Positions 36,849-47,718 of a stretch of 64,000 nt of DNA are shown piece by piece. The stretch comes from Actinomycetaceae bacterium. GTDB taxonomy: Bacteria > Actinomycetota > Actinomycetes > Actinomycetales > Actinomycetaceae. The translations under genes and the position numbers were made by a program. Position 1 is the first letter of the stretch. Each line of letters begins with the position of its first letter. The notes beneath the pieces were generated by a model, which made no database searches, was not told the DNA's origin, and worked only from the letters and a program-made list of their open reading frames with translations. The DNA lies in contig JAUNVQ010000011.1 in the NCBI GenBank assembly GCA_030540715.1, forward strand, positions 1 to 64,000. The letters are read 5' to 3'.

Positions 36849-38228
36849 TTAGCTGTAGTCAATATCAAGGTATTCATCATCTATCTTCGCTATTCGATGC
36901 GCAATAATAGTTGCGATTTGGCGGCGACGGCCTTCTACCGATTCAGCTTTCAGTTCAACTCCTTGAACTCGTGCTTTTTGTCCCGGCAATGGAACTTTTC
37001 CAAGCGCTTTAGCTAAAAGACCACCCGCGGTATCAACATCTTCATCATCAATTTCTAGGTCAAACAGATCGCCTAGTTCATCAACGGGAAGCTTCGCTGG
37101 GATCTGCCAGTATCCTTCCCCTAAATCAATGGGTTCGGGTTGAGCGTGATCATGTTCATCAACTACGTCACCAATCACTTCTTCCACTAAATCCTCAATT
37201 GTTACCAGGCCTGATATACCACCCCATTCGTCTACACACATCGTCATATGTGGCATTTCTTCACGCATAAGACGCAACAAGTCATCAGCCAACATGACTT
37301 CAGGCACAAAATATGGTGGGCGCATCAGGGTTTTTACGCTGTGGGTATGGTGGTTTTTATGGTGATGGAGTTCGCGTACCACATCTTTTAGGTAGATAAT
37401 ACCTAAAATATCGTCAGTGTCGTCACCATAAACTGGAATTCTGGAGTACCCCGAAAGGACAAAAAGTCGCACAGCTTTATCCAGGTTTTTGTCGCAGTGA
37501 ATAGCTATCATATCGGTGCGTGGCACCATAAGTTCACGCACAATTGTGGTTCCTAGTTCAAAGACTGATCGCAACATTTCGCGATCGTCTTCTTCGATGT
37601 CCAGGTTCTCGTCTTGGCCCATTTGGTCAACAAGTTCACGCAGATCTTCGGCCATCTCTTGACGTGCTTCAGCGTGTGTCATTCCAGATGGCGGTATGAT
37701 GCGCTGGTACAGCCACTGTACAGGACGAAAGAGTACCAGCACTCTGGTACCTAAAAGAATCATTCGTGCCAATGCGATAGCAACGCTCGCTGGTTGGCGT
37801 CTGCCTAAATGTGGTGAAACAAGTGAAACAATCAGACCGTTCGCACCCACACAAATAACAAAAGCTAGTCCCAATACTGCCCACCATGGCCAGTGCGTAT
37901 TCAATAGGGCCATAACCACGGCAAGAACTTCAAGGGTGACGGCCAGCGTTTTGCCACCAGCAGCAGCCAAGAGCACTTCATGACGCTGCTTGACCAGGTA
38001 GCGTACGATACGCGCATTATGGCGGTCATCTTCTACTAGGTCGTGGGCTGTTGCCAAGGTCAAGCGCGTAAATGCTGCTTCAGCGGCTGCCCAGGCCGCA
38101 CCAAAACCCAGCATCACAACGGCAAGAACAACCAGCCAAGGCCACGGCGTTGTTACTGGCAGTAACAAAGTTGACTCCACTTCGGGGATTTTTCCTGCCA
38201 GTAGTAACCATACCGTTTGAATAAGCAT
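36849..38228 (-). CDS. CNNM/CBS-domain HlyC-CorC family membrane protein
   Basis: This 459-residue protein has the CNNM (DUF21) transmembrane domain (about 1-180) with GFGAAWAAAEAAF and VLGLAFVICVGANGLIV, then a CBS pair (about 215-345) with ELMVPRTDMIAIHCD, GYSRIPVYGDDTDDILGIIYLKD and GISGLVTIEDLVEEVIGDVVDE, and a CorC_HlyC domain at the C-terminus. Members are linked to Mg/Co homeostasis; direct transport is debated. The His-rich loop HHHKNHHTH sits between the CBS repeats. Its ATG directly abuts the ybeY stop, so the two are translationally coupled. Confidence 0.93.
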   Translation of the reverse strand: MLIQTVWLLLAGKIPEVESTLLLPVTTPWPWLVVLAVVMLGFGAAWAAAEAAFTRLTLATAHDLVEDDRHNARIVRYLVKQRHEVLLAAAGGKTLAVTLEVLAVVMALLNTHWPWWAVLGLAFVICVGANGLIVSLVSPHLGRRQPASVAIALARMILLGTRVLVLFRPVQWLYQRIIPPSGMTHAEARQEMAEDLRELVDQMGQDENLDIEEDDREMLRSVFELGTTIVRELMVPRTDMIAIHCDKNLDKAVRLFVLSGYSRIPVYGDDTDDILGIIYLKDVVRELHHHKNHHTHSVKTLMRPPYFVPEVMLADDLLRLMREEMPHMTMCVDEWGGISGLVTIEDLVEEVIGDVVDEHDHAQPEPIDLGEGYWQIPAKLPVDELGDLFDLEIDDEDVDTAGGLLAKALGKVPLPGQKARVQGVELKAESVEGRRRQIATIIAHRIAKIDDEYLDIDYS

Positions 38229-38711
38229 TTATTGATGCTCCATTCTGGGGTGTGGTGTATGTGGTGTCGCCAAAAATGTGAGCAGTAGTTTTCGTTGCAA
38301 AGCAAACATTTCTTTTTCTTCATCAGGTTCCGCATGGTCGTATCCTAAAAGATGCAAGATCCCATGTGTGCACAGCAGCAACATTTCTTCAACTGATGAA
38401 TGTCCTGCTTGCACCGCTTGCTGGGCTGCTACCTGTGGACATATCACGATGTCACCTAAAATGCCCGCTTCTGTTGGATTATCGAATGTTCCTGGACGTA
38501 GTTCATCCATGGGAAAGCTCATCACATCTGTTGGCCCTGGAAGATCCATCCATGTGACGTGCAGATCGGCCATTGGGCTAGGGTCGATAAACAAGATATT
38601 TAGCTCAGCCTGCGGATTGACATGCATTTGGTGAAGGACAAAACTGGCAAGGCGTACAAACTCGCTGCAATCTATATCAACATCTGTTTCATTGCATACT
38701 TCGGTGCTCAT
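38229..38711 (-). CDS. ybeY: Endoribonuclease YbeY
   Basis: YbeY is the conserved zinc RNase that matures 16S rRNA 3' ends and takes part in ribosome quality control. The 160-residue protein has the zinc-binding motif [11 protein letters not shown] (His116, His120, His126) and the opening DVMSFPMDE, with [10 protein letters not shown] in the middle. The start ATG shares one base with the phoH stop. It lies between phoH and the CBS gene, the usual order. Confidence 0.95.
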   Translation of the reverse strand: MSTEVCNETDVDIDCSEFVRLASFVLHQMHVNPQAELNILFIDPSPMADLHVTWMDLPGPTDVMSFPMDELRPGTFDNPTEAGILGDIVICPQVAAQQAVQAGHSSVEEMLLLCTHGILHLLGYDHAEPDEEKEMFALQRKLLLTFLATPHTPHPRMEHQ

Positions 38712-39790
38712 CAGTGGCGACCTTTCTTTGGCTGAGCATTTTCCCAGGTATCGTAGGCGTCAATAATCCGCCCAACAAGTTCATGACGCACAACGTCATC
38801 ACTGGTGAGGTAGCAAAATGTAATGTCGTTAACATCTTGAAGTATTCGGCGAATTACTTTAAGACCAGAGCGCGTTCCTCCCGGTAGGTCAATTTGAGAT
38901 ATATCGCCAGTGACCACCATTTTTGAGCGGAATCCTAGTCGCGTCAAAAACATTTTCATCTGTTGTGGCGTTGTATTTTGCGCCTCGTCCAGCACAATAA
39001 ATGCGTCATTGAGTGTGCGTCCACGCATATAGGCCAAGGGCGCCACTTCGATAGCTCCCGATTCCATCAGCGGCCCTAAGTCTTTTGTCCCCACCATTTC
39101 GTGTAAAGCATCATAAAGAGGGCGCAGGTAGGGGTTTATTTTTTCAGTAAGTGTTCCAGGAAGATACCCTAAAGACTCCCCTGCTTCTACGGCAGGTCTG
39201 GTTAAAATAATGCGTTTGACATCACCGGCATAAAGGGCTTGTACGGCTTTCGCCATCGCTAAATAGGTTTTACCTGTGCCTGCTGGCCCAATACCAAAAA
39301 CGATTGTGGCGGCATCAATTGCTTCCACATAAAGGTTTTGACCCGCTGTTTTAGGGGAAACGTGAACGCCTCGGTGCTGTAGTATTTCTTCGCTTCCTCC
39401 TGCAGGACTAACCTGGGAGCCTGCCATAAGCGTGTAACGATTCGCGCTGACAGGTTGGCGAATTCCTGTTGTCCCAATCATTGATATTGCTTCTTCAACC
39501 GCATCAGGGCTGATGGGTTTTCCTGACTGGGCATAAGTAATGAGTTCATTGAAGAAGTCTACAACCTTTGAAATGCTTGACGTTGGCCCCGTTAAACGAA
39601 GTGTCTTTGATCTGGCCAACATATCAATGTCTTTGTAGCGACGTTCCAAAGCTCGAAGCACCTGGTCGTTGGGGCCAAGAATTTCTACTGGATCAATTTC
39701 ATCAGGAATGGTTACTGTCACAGTGCTTGTTCGTACAGCTTGCGCGGTAATATCCCCGTTATCTTCGTGAGCCATATCGGGCTCTGCCAT
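38711..39790 (-). CDS. phoH: PhoH-like ATPase
   Basis: This 359-residue ATPase belongs to the PhoH/YbeZ group that works with YbeY in RNA processing. The N-terminus has an RNA-binding-like segment, and the ATPase domain has Walker [17 protein letters not shown] (168-183) and Walker [21 protein letters not shown], then [10 protein letters not shown] chose the ATG at 39790 because AGGAG lies 5-6 nt upstream; the frame extends to 39826. It is 53 bp downstream of rsmE and overlaps ybeY by one base. Confidence 0.95.
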   Translation of the reverse strand: MAEPDMAHEDNGDITAQAVRTSTVTVTIPDEIDPVEILGPNDQVLRALERRYKDIDMLARSKTLRLTGPTSSISKVVDFFNELITYAQSGKPISPDAVEEAISMIGTTGIRQPVSANRYTLMAGSQVSPAGGSEEILQHRGVHVSPKTAGQNLYVEAIDAATIVFGIGPAGTGKTYLAMAKAVQALYAGDVKRIILTRPAVEAGESLGYLPGTLTEKINPYLRPLYDALHEMVGTKDLGPLMESGAIEVAPLAYMRGRTLNDAFIVLDEAQNTTPQQMKMFLTRLGFRSKMVVTGDISQIDLPGGTRSGLKVIRRILQDVNDITFCYLTSDDVVRHELVGRIIDAYDTWENAQPKKGRH

Positions 39791-39843
39791 AGTGTCTCCT
39801 GTCATGAATGGTGCCGAAGCATTCAATGGTTGTCTTTATGAGG

Positions 39844-40677
39844 TTATTGTACCTTCTGGGTACAGGTGGCGTCGCTATCCCACCGTCCGCAGGCACATGC
39901 TAGCGCGGCTATCGCAGCTGGCCCCGCAGACGACACCCGCATAATCGTTTTCCCAAGTTTCATATGTTTGGCACCTGCATGAACAAACATGTCGATTTCT
40001 TCGGCAGTAATTCCGCCCTCTGGGCCTATGATCAGCCATACGCGCTGCCATACTTTGTTTCGACAAAGCATGGTACGTATTTCATTAACAAAAGGCTGAT
40101 CTGATTCTTCCCACAACACATAAACTGCGTCGCCTTGTTGAACACCAGCTGCAATACGTTGAGCAAGTTGAGGGCTGTCAACCAGTTCGTCTACATGTGG
40201 TATGAAGGCTCGCCGTGCTTGCTTTGTTGCTGCCGTGACAATGTTGGTCCATTTTTGCTGACCTTTCTCACGCTTTTTTCCTACCCACTGCGATACACAC
40301 CTGACTGCTGACCACGGTATCACCTGGTCAACCCCTATTTCGGTAGCAGCCTCAAGAGCCTGTTCATCGCGTCCACCTTTTGCCAGTCCCTGTACAAGCA
40401 CAATCTGTGTATCCGAAGCGGGCTCCTTGCTAATGTGGTCAATTGTTAAGGTCACCGCACTGGTGCGTATGTCACGAATTGTTGACAGAACTCTCAGGCC
40501 TTCACCGTCAATAAGTTCAAGCTGTTCACCCGTTTTCATGCGCCGTACCCGTATGCAGTGACGAGCTTCTGTCCCTTCCCAGGTAAGAGTGTTACCTGTA
40601 CGGGCTTCACTAAGGGCGGGCGTGCACGTGGCAATGTTGCTATTAGCGTGTTCACCAAAAAACACTGGCAAGGTCAT
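39844..40677 (-). CDS. rsmE: 16S rRNA m3U1498 methyltransferase RsmE
   Basis: RsmE methylates N3 of U1498 in the 30S decoding region using SAM. It is a SPOUT (trefoil-knot) enzyme with an N-terminal PUA-like domain. The 277-residue protein has ARHCIRVRRMKTGEQLELIDG, LVQGLAKGGRDEQALEAATEIG and the knot WLIIGPEGGITAEEI with LGKTIMRVSSAGPAAIAAL. The frame reaches 40743, but the ATG at 40677 has AGGA 5-6 nt upstream. It lies between dnaJ and phoH. Confidence 0.94.
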   Translation of the reverse strand: MTLPVFFGEHANSNIATCTPALSEARTGNTLTWEGTEARHCIRVRRMKTGEQLELIDGEGLRVLSTIRDIRTSAVTLTIDHISKEPASDTQIVLVQGLAKGGRDEQALEAATEIGVDQVIPWSAVRCVSQWVGKKREKGQQKWTNIVTAATKQARRAFIPHVDELVDSPQLAQRIAAGVQQGDAVYVLWEESDQPFVNEIRTMLCRNKVWQRVWLIIGPEGGITAEEIDMFVHAGAKHMKLGKTIMRVSSAGPAAIAALACACGRWDSDATCTQKVQ

Positions 40678-40755
40678 GGTTGTCCTTTTTCTTTGAAGAG
40701 GCCGCTGCGTCCATCGTGGCGCACGTTGGAGGCATTGACGCATTCAAGTGGTGTT

Positions 40756-41880
<1,125 letters not shown>

Positions 41881-42142
41881 TCATTGTTTGTTCGTACCAG
41901 AAAGTGAATCAAACGTTCAAGCTGTCACACCTCCACCACGCCTGTATCAGCGTTTTTGTAGGTGATACCCCCTACGTCTGGCTCTCTTATCCAGTGTTGC
42001 TTCTGCTTTATCAGCAGCAGCTTTTCATGCCAAAGTCACAAAATTGTAAGGCATAGGTACCTCACAGTCTTGAGTCTTAAACGCACGAACGTGCCACTGT
42101 ATTGTGTCATGAATCGAGTTTGCCTTCCATCTGCGAGCTCAC

Positions 42143-43162
42143 TTATTGGCGTAAAAACCCTGAGAGATAGCTCGCAACCGCCCTTACTGCAGCCATTGTT
42201 GCAGGATAATCCATTCTCAGTGGTCCAACAATCCCCAGATGAGCGCGGGTGTCTTCACGGGAACGGTAGGTGTCAGATACCACTGCTGTTTCAGAAAAAG
42301 CGTTGTGTTCATTTTCTGCGCCAATACTGACACTTACATCTGTTTCATCCTGTGTTTGCTGGCTGAAAAGACGAATAAGCGTCATATGTTCTTCCAGTGC
42401 ATCAAGTAACGGCAGCACGGATCCTTGAAAATCTGTACGTGAACGCACCAGGTTAGCAGCTCCTGCCACAACAAGACGTTCCTCTGTTTCACTTTCTAGT
42501 GAACTGTTGATGACATGAATAATCTTTGTTGCCAACTGATGCTGTTCAGGGGTGATATGTTGACCAAGTCGTTGAAGCAGCCTGTCAATCTCTTCGGGCT
42601 TAAGGCCAACAGCATCGGCATTAAGAATAATGCGTAGCCCCGTAACATCCAAGTTGTCAAGAGGTTGTTCTGATTCGATGACATGCTGCATAACATCGCC
42701 AGCGTCAGTAATAACAATCACCATAAGCTGATGGTCTGCTACTGGAATAAGTTCAACGTGACGCAGCCGGGTTTTACGCGTTACAGGATATTGCACAACG
42801 GCTAGTTGGCGGGTGAGTTGCGACAGCAGGCGAACAGTGCGTTCTACCACGTCGTCAATGTCGCAGGCTCCCTCTAAAAATGTTTCAATGGCTCGACGTT
42901 CGTGCACCGACAACGGTTTGAGTGTGGCTATCTGATCAACAAATTCACGGTACCCTTTTTGGGTGGGCACACGCCCAGCCGAGGTATGCGGTTGATACAG
43001 ATAGCCTTCTTCTTCTAACACAGCCATATCGTTGCGAATAGTCGCAGGAGAAACCCCCAGGTCATGGCGTTCAACAAGCGCCTTCGATCCCACAGGTTCA
43101 CCTTCGCGCACAAAGTCAGAGACTACCGCGCGCAATACATTGATGCGACGGTCTGTGGTCAT
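42143..43162 (-). CDS. hrcA: Heat-shock repressor HrcA
   Basis: HrcA represses class I heat-shock genes by binding CIRCE elements; GroEL helps keep it active. The 339-residue protein has a winged-helix N-terminus (DRRINVLRAVVSDFVREGEPVGSKAL and VSPATIRNDMAVLEEEGYL) and the conserved HrcA inserted and GAF-like domains with HTSAGRVPTQKGYREFVD. The ATG has AAGGAGG upstream, the strongest ribosome-binding site nearby. It heads a run of genes ending with era. A degenerate CIRCE-like element lies upstream at 43373-43399. Confidence 0.95.
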   Translation of the reverse strand: MTTDRRINVLRAVVSDFVREGEPVGSKALVERHDLGVSPATIRNDMAVLEEEGYLYQPHTSAGRVPTQKGYREFVDQIATLKPLSVHERRAIETFLEGACDIDDVVERTVRLLSQLTRQLAVVQYPVTRKTRLRHVELIPVADHQLMVIVITDAGDVMQHVIESEQPLDNLDVTGLRIILNADAVGLKPEEIDRLLQRLGQHITPEQHQLATKIIHVINSSLESETEERLVVAGAANLVRSRTDFQGSVLPLLDALEEHMTLIRLFSQQTQDETDVSVSIGAENEHNAFSETAVVSDTYRSREDTRAHLGIVGPLRMDYPATMAAVRAVASYLSGFLRQ

Positions 43163-43469
43163 GTCCCCTCCTTCTCAACGTTATAGGCTTACAGCCCTGT
43201 GTGCGGGTATAGGCTCACTGGTGACAGGCTGGTTCTCCCTCACAAGTTAGCTCGCCCTAGCATCATCGACACATGGCTGTTACCAGTCGCAGGCCTGGCA
43301 GGTGCCAACCACAAGCATTTCCACTCTCAAGGCCGGTAGCCGGCATCATAGATAACAATGCGACCACTGTCGTTAGCGCTCTACCCTCTTGACTGCTCAC
43401 TCTAGTCGCTTTTTATGATAGGCACATAATGCTCTCACTTCCAGCGAAACTTATAGCAGCATCCACGTG
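43163..43469. other. Promoter region of the hrcA operon, after ribH
   Basis: This is 307 bp without a gene. It holds the CIRCE-like element (43373-43399) and AT-rich DNA at 43407-43430 on the promoter-proximal side of the rib operon end. I see no classic terminator after ribH. Confidence 0.4.
43373..43399 (-). promoter_or_regulatory. Degenerate CIRCE-like operator upstream of hrcA
   Basis: The sequence TTAGCGCTC, nine bases, then GACTGCTCA matches CIRCE (TTAGCACTC-N9-GAGTGCTAA) at 8 of 9 and 7 of 9 positions with the exact N9 spacing. It lies 211 bp upstream of the hrcA start. Its arms are only partly complementary to each other, so it may be weak or a decayed site. Confidence 0.4.
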
Positions 43470-43958
43470 CTAGCGTTTGAGTTTCAGCCGCTTACCTTCT
43501 AAGGCAATCATTTCTATAGCTGCTGCTGCCGCCTCAAAACCCTTGTCCTCGCAAGAGTCTTCCACGCCTGCCCGATCCAGCGCTTGCTGCTCATTATCGC
43601 ATGTAAGCAGACCAAATCCAACAGGTTTTTTTGCATCCAAAGAGGCTCGTAGTAACCCTTGAGTTGCCGCATCACAAACATAGTCAAAATGTGGTGTTGC
43701 CCCGCGAATAACAACTCCAAGCGCAACAACGGCATCAATATCCTTGCGTGCCAGCGCCTTCGCAGCCCCTAGCGGCAGTTCAAATGAGCCTGGCACCCGA
43801 TATAAATATCCTTTGGCCCCTGCGGCTTTGATGGCACGTGATGCACCATCAATCAGGCCATCCATCACGGTGTCATGCCATCGTGATGCCACCACACCGA
43901 TACGTGCACCTCGCACTTTTTTTACCCCCATTTCGGGAGCCCCACTTCCTGCCATCAT
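43470..43958 (-). CDS. ribH: 6,7-dimethyl-8-ribityllumazine synthase
   Basis: RibH condenses 5-amino-6-ribitylamino-uracil with 3,4-dihydroxy-2-butanone-4-phosphate to give lumazine, the penultimate step to riboflavin, in an icosahedral or decameric shell. The 162-residue protein shows IGVVASRWHDTVMDGL, VPGSFELPLGA, the active-site His segment VIRGATPHFDYV and FGLLTCDNEQQALDRAG. AAAGGA lies 5 nt upstream of the ATG. It is the last gene of the rib operon, 1 bp after ribBA. Confidence 0.96.
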   Translation of the reverse strand: MMAGSGAPEMGVKKVRGARIGVVASRWHDTVMDGLIDGASRAIKAAGAKGYLYRVPGSFELPLGAAKALARKDIDAVVALGVVIRGATPHFDYVCDAATQGLLRASLDAKKPVGFGLLTCDNEQQALDRAGVEDSCEDKGFEAAAAAIEMIALEGKRLKLKR

Positions 43959-43959
43959 T

Positions 43960-45276
43960 CTATCCTTTCATTGCGGTATCAAGCTGGGTAAAAGTATGGC
44001 CCAACTGCTGCTTTGTTTGTAAATATTTCATATTGTGCGGGGTGATTCCCACTTCTAACGCAAGGCGTTCAACAACACTTACTAAAGAGGAATCAAGATG
44101 TGTTTTTTGCGGGTTATTTGTCAGTAACCGTATCTTTGTCAACCCCAAGTCGGCTAGTATCTCGCTGGCGGCACCGTATTCTCGTCGGTCAATTGGCCAT
44201 CCTAGGTGCACATTGGCTTGAGCGGTATCCATGCCTTTGTCTTGAAGCTGATAGGCCCTAATTTTTTCGGCAAGTCCAATGCCGCGACCTTCATGTCCTC
44301 GCAAATACACAATTGCACCGCCCTCTTGCGCGATCATGCGCATTGCTTCGTGAAGTTGCGGACCACAGTCACAGCGAAGCGACCCAAATGCTTCCCCGGT
44401 AAGACATTCTGAATGTATGCGCACAAGTGGAACATTATCTATATGCTCTTTCCCTTTGGAAACCAAAGCTATATGGTCAACTCCTTGACTATCGTCGTGA
44501 TAGCACAGCACCTGGAAGTCCCCAAATTCAGTTGGCATCATGGCAGTTTCAACACGTGTGATGCGCGGCGTAGCTTTCTTTTGTTTCCAGAGGGCGAAGT
44601 TCGCAGGTTGTTCCATTTGTGACTGGGAGGAAACAGTAGGCAAATCGTGTTTACTGCGCCATGCTGCCAGGTCAGCGATTGTCAATAATACTAGGTTATT
44701 TTTTTTTGCTAAAGTTGCGGCCTCGTCATAGCGCATCATTGTGCCGTCATCATTGACAAGCTCTGCTAATACTCCCACGGGTTCAAGGCCAGCTAGGCGA
44801 CATAAATCTACTGTTCCTTCAGTATGGCCACCGCGTTCAATAACGCCTCCAGCTTTTGCTCGCAGTGGCACCACATGTCCTGGGCGGCACAGATCTGATG
44901 GGGTCGCGTGAGGGTCAGCAAGGACATGTAAGGTTCGCATCCTATCTGCTGCCGATATTCCTGTTGTCACCCCCTGTGCAGCATCGCATGTGATTGTATA
45001 GGCAGTGCGTTTCGGATCTTCAGAAGCAGATTCTGGCACCATCAGTGGGAGTTCTAGTGCCTCGGCTCGCTGGTCAGTCATTGGAGCGCATATATACCCC
45101 GAGGTATGACGTACCATCCATGCTGATGTTTTTTCTGTAATTGTTGCCGCTGCAGCAATTGCATCAACTTCGTTTTCCCGATCATGATCATCGGCTACAA
45201 GAACGGGGCGACCTGCCGCTAAATCTGCATATGCCTGCAGTAAGAGTTGTTCAAAGGTCGCTGTTTGCCTGTTCAT
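43960..45276 (-). CDS. ribBA: Bifunctional DHBP synthase / GTP cyclohydrolase II
   Basis: This 438-residue fusion supplies both precursors of riboflavin. The N-terminal half (about 1-205) is the DHBP synthase making the four-carbon unit from ribulose-5-phosphate, with VLVADDHDRENEVD and RPGHVVPLRAKAGGV. The C-terminal half (about 240-435) is GTP cyclohydrolase II, with the zinc site HSECLTGEAFGSLRCDCG and VYLRGHEGRGIGL. The start overlaps the ribE stop in an ATGA, so translation is coupled. One copy of the window 10-mer lies within the linker region (44590-44599). Confidence 0.96.
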   Translation of the reverse strand: MNRQTATFEQLLLQAYADLAAGRPVLVADDHDRENEVDAIAAAATITEKTSAWMVRHTSGYICAPMTDQRAEALELPLMVPESASEDPKRTAYTITCDAAQGVTTGISAADRMRTLHVLADPHATPSDLCRPGHVVPLRAKAGGVIERGGHTEGTVDLCRLAGLEPVGVLAELVNDDGTMMRYDEAATLAKKNNLVLLTIADLAAWRSKHDLPTVSSQSQMEQPANFALWKQKKATPRITRVETAMMPTEFGDFQVLCYHDDSQGVDHIALVSKGKEHIDNVPLVRIHSECLTGEAFGSLRCDCGPQLHEAMRMIAQEGGAIVYLRGHEGRGIGLAEKIRAYQLQDKGMDTAQANVHLGWPIDRREYGAASEILADLGLTKIRLLTNNPQKTHLDSSLVSVVERLALEVGITPHNMKYLQTKQQLGHTFTQLDTAMKG

Positions 45277-45869
45277 TGTGTTACTCCTTGCTGTATTAAT
45301 CGTTGCACGTAGCGGGCTAGCATATCGGTTTCAATGTTGACGCATTGATGGAGGTGAAGTTGCCCCAATGTTGTTGCGCGCAGTGTTTCTGGTATAAGGC
45401 TTACTGAAAACCAGTTATCTCCTACACCAGTAACTGTCAGCGATACACCATCTATACACACTGAGCCTTTCATAGCAATATATCCACTGATGGATTGCGG
45501 TATGTCTACTGTGACGTCAGTCCATGTTTCACCTTGTTTCACATGGCTGATTATTCCTGTGGCATCGACGTGTCCCTGCACTAGGTGACCGCCTAGTCGG
45601 TCGCCTAGTTTCAGTGATCGTTCCAGATTGACGCGGTCGCCAGGCTGTTTTGTTCCTAGTGAGCTCATTTTTAAGGTTTCAGGCATCATATCAACCCAAA
45701 ACTGTGTGTCATCACAGTCAGTTACTGACAGGCATACACCGTTTGTCGCAATTGATTCACCGATCACACATGTCCCTGCAAAACAACAGGAAACAGCCAT
45801 TTTAATGGAACCACCGGTAGGGGTGAGTTCAGTGATTGTTCCAATTTCTTCAATAAGGCCTGTAAACAT
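45273..45869 (-). CDS. ribE: Riboflavin synthase alpha chain
   Basis: This enzyme dismutates two lumazines to riboflavin. The 198-residue protein has two lumazine-binding repeats, each with a GHLVQGHVD- or GESIATNGVCLSV-type segment. The opening MFTGLIEEIG is diagnostic. It directly abuts ribD and overlaps ribBA by 4 bp. Some authors call this gene ribC. Confidence 0.95.
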   Translation of the reverse strand: MFTGLIEEIGTITELTPTGGSIKMAVSCCFAGTCVIGESIATNGVCLSVTDCDDTQFWVDMMPETLKMSSLGTKQPGDRVNLERSLKLGDRLGGHLVQGHVDATGIISHVKQGETWTDVTVDIPQSISGYIAMKGSVCIDGVSLTVTGVGDNWFSVSLIPETLRATTLGQLHLHQCVNIETDMLARYVQRLIQQGVTQ

Positions 45870-47240
45870 TTAGTTATCCTTTTTCTTTTGCTGAGTGAAG
45901 ACACGAGTATCATCAACTTCGTGTGGCAAAGAGTCAGATGCACCGAAGGATTCCCCTTTTTTGCTCTCTTCACCTGACCCATACCAGGTGTTTTGTTCTT
46001 TTGATGAACAACATGTCCGAGTGTGTATATCTTGCGTGCACGTGGGAGTGTGTGGGTCCTTTGTGTATGTCATCTGCATAACAACATCGTAAGCATCTTC
46101 CTCACCTAGTTGTTGCGTCTGTACGCGCAGCGGCATGGGGGCATCTTTTAATGTATGCACACCAATGTTGTAAAGAGATTTTTTACCGCCGCCAAAAACT
46201 TTCGGGCTGATATAGGCATCAAGCCTGTCCACCAAGCCTTCACGCATAGCCGCAGACACCAGGGTTGGGCCACCTTCTATAAGCACTGTACGTATCCCCC
46301 TATTCCACAGGTCGTCTAGCACAGCACGCAGATCATGCGTGTTATAGATACATACGTTTCCCACACGTTCGCATCGCAATGCAGGTTCGGGCATATCTGC
46401 CGTCGATAACGTATCCGATAATGCTTGATCGGGATATTCTCCATCATCTCTTTTATGACATGCCCGGGTGGCATAAGTATCGAAGATGTGAAAATCACGG
46501 GGAATTGGTCTGTGTCCAACGATCACTTTCAGTGGCTGATGTGGGTTATCAATACCGCTTGGACGTGCCGACAAGTGCGGATTATCCGCTAAAACAGTAC
46601 CTGTCCCAACAATAATTGCATCAACGTCAGCACGAACACTATGCCCCTCATCGCGAGCCGCCTTTCCCGTAATCCACTGGCTTGTACCATCTTGTGCAGC
46701 AACATATCCGTCAAGAGTTTGCGCAATCTTGGCAATACACCACGGTCGTTTTCTTGTCACTGCTACTCGCCACTCATAGGTGAGGTGATAGGCAGCCTGA
46801 ACACTGTGTTCATCACAGATTTCTTGTGCATTGACAACATTAACACCAGCTTCACGCAATATTTCAGCACCGCCGCACGCAACTGGATGAGGGTCTGCAA
46901 CCGCATAAATAACTTTCCCTATTCCAGCCTGTATCAGTGCAGATGTACACGGCGGAGTTTTCCCCCAATGACTACATGGCTCCAGGGTAACAATCGCTTG
47001 GGCCACATGTGCTCTGCGTGAAAACTCGGCCTCTCCCATCGCAGTGCGCGCGGCGCAAAGTGCCGCAACTTCACCATGAGGCGTCCCTTCGCCCTCGTGA
47101 CGCCCATAAAAAATATATGAGCTGCCAGGCACAACAATGGCGCAGCCCACCCGTGGATTACCGTTGTGAACGCATGCCTTGGACGCATAGGTAACAGCCG
47201 TGGATAAAATGGCTGAATAATCAGGATTTTCCCCGCTCAC
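45870..47240 (-). CDS. ribD: Bifunctional deaminase/reductase RibD with C-terminal extension
   Basis: RibD performs two successive steps: deamination of the pyrimidine (zinc deaminase domain, His55-Glu57 in the HGE motif, Cys89 and Cys98) and NADPH reduction of the ribose side chain. The reductase domain has KPWCIAKIAQTLDGYVA, TGKAARDEGHSVRADVDAIIVG and LIEGGPTLVSAAM. I chose the GTG at 47240, with AGAGG 8 nt upstream; the frame reaches 47261. A tail of about 70 hydrophilic residues rich in Thr, Cys and Lys is extra compared with the usual ~370. It is the first gene of the rib operon, preceded by the FMN riboswitch. Confidence 0.93.
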   Translation of the reverse strand: MSGENPDYSAILSTAVTYASKACVHNGNPRVGCAIVVPGSSYIFYGRHEGEGTPHGEVAALCAARTAMGEAEFSRRAHVAQAIVTLEPCSHWGKTPPCTSALIQAGIGKVIYAVADPHPVACGGAEILREAGVNVVNAQEICDEHSVQAAYHLTYEWRVAVTRKRPWCIAKIAQTLDGYVAAQDGTSQWITGKAARDEGHSVRADVDAIIVGTGTVLADNPHLSARPSGIDNPHQPLKVIVGHRPIPRDFHIFDTYATRACHKRDDGEYPDQALSDTLSTADMPEPALRCERVGNVCIYNTHDLRAVLDDLWNRGIRTVLIEGGPTLVSAAMREGLVDRLDAYISPKVFGGGKKSLYNIGVHTLKDAPMPLRVQTQQLGEEDAYDVVMQMTYTKDPHTPTCTQDIHTRTCCSSKEQNTWYGSGEESKKGESFGASDSLPHEVDDTRVFTQQKKKDN

Positions 47241-47411
47241 GTCATATCCTCTCAGCATCACGGGGATAAAATTAAAGAGGACGTCTGCCGCGGCTACCCT
47301 AACATCAAAGCCGGTTCATCCGTGCCGCGTGCCGTACAAAATCTGTGTATCCCAACAGGTATCTTACGCGCAAAAACCAGCGCATATCTTCCGTTGAGCA
47401 TCTTGTACCCA

Positions 47412-47535
47412 GTGCTTCCTCCCATCCGGACTCTCACCGTCGGTACTGGAGTTTCACCAGTTCAACCACATGCTATAGGAGCATATGGCTCGCGGACTTT
47501 TACCGCCGGTTCGGACTTTCACCGACCCCGGAGCA
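47412..47535 (-). promoter_or_regulatory. FMN riboswitch (RFN element)
   Basis: The minus strand carries the conserved RFN helices: GGTCGGTGAAAGTCC, then CGGCGGTAAAAGTCC, a variable hairpin around TATGCTCCTATAGCAT, ACTGGTGAAACTCCAG and finally CGACGGTGAGAGTCC with GGATGGGAGGAAGC. This matches the FMN aptamer that senses flavin mononucleotide. It lies 171 nt upstream of the chosen ribD start, so it controls the whole ribDE-BA-H operon, either by terminating or by hiding the start site; no clear terminator separates them. Confidence 0.95.
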
Positions 47536-47718
47536 CATATTGATTATGTCATATTTTTTGATAAATGCACACCATTATTTTTCTCTGCATTCTGAACAAA
47601 ACGAACTCAAGATACCTGCCCTTCACCCTCTGTCACCTGTGGCCTGGGTATTTGCGTACCACTTACCAACGCACTGCAGAATTCACTGCATCGTCAACTT
47701 TTTGGATACACAAAAGCC

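Noticed and set aside
43163-43469. HspR (HAIR) operator upstream of hrcA
   Set aside because: The CTTGAG half is seen once but the matching ACTCAAG half at 7-bp spacing is absent.
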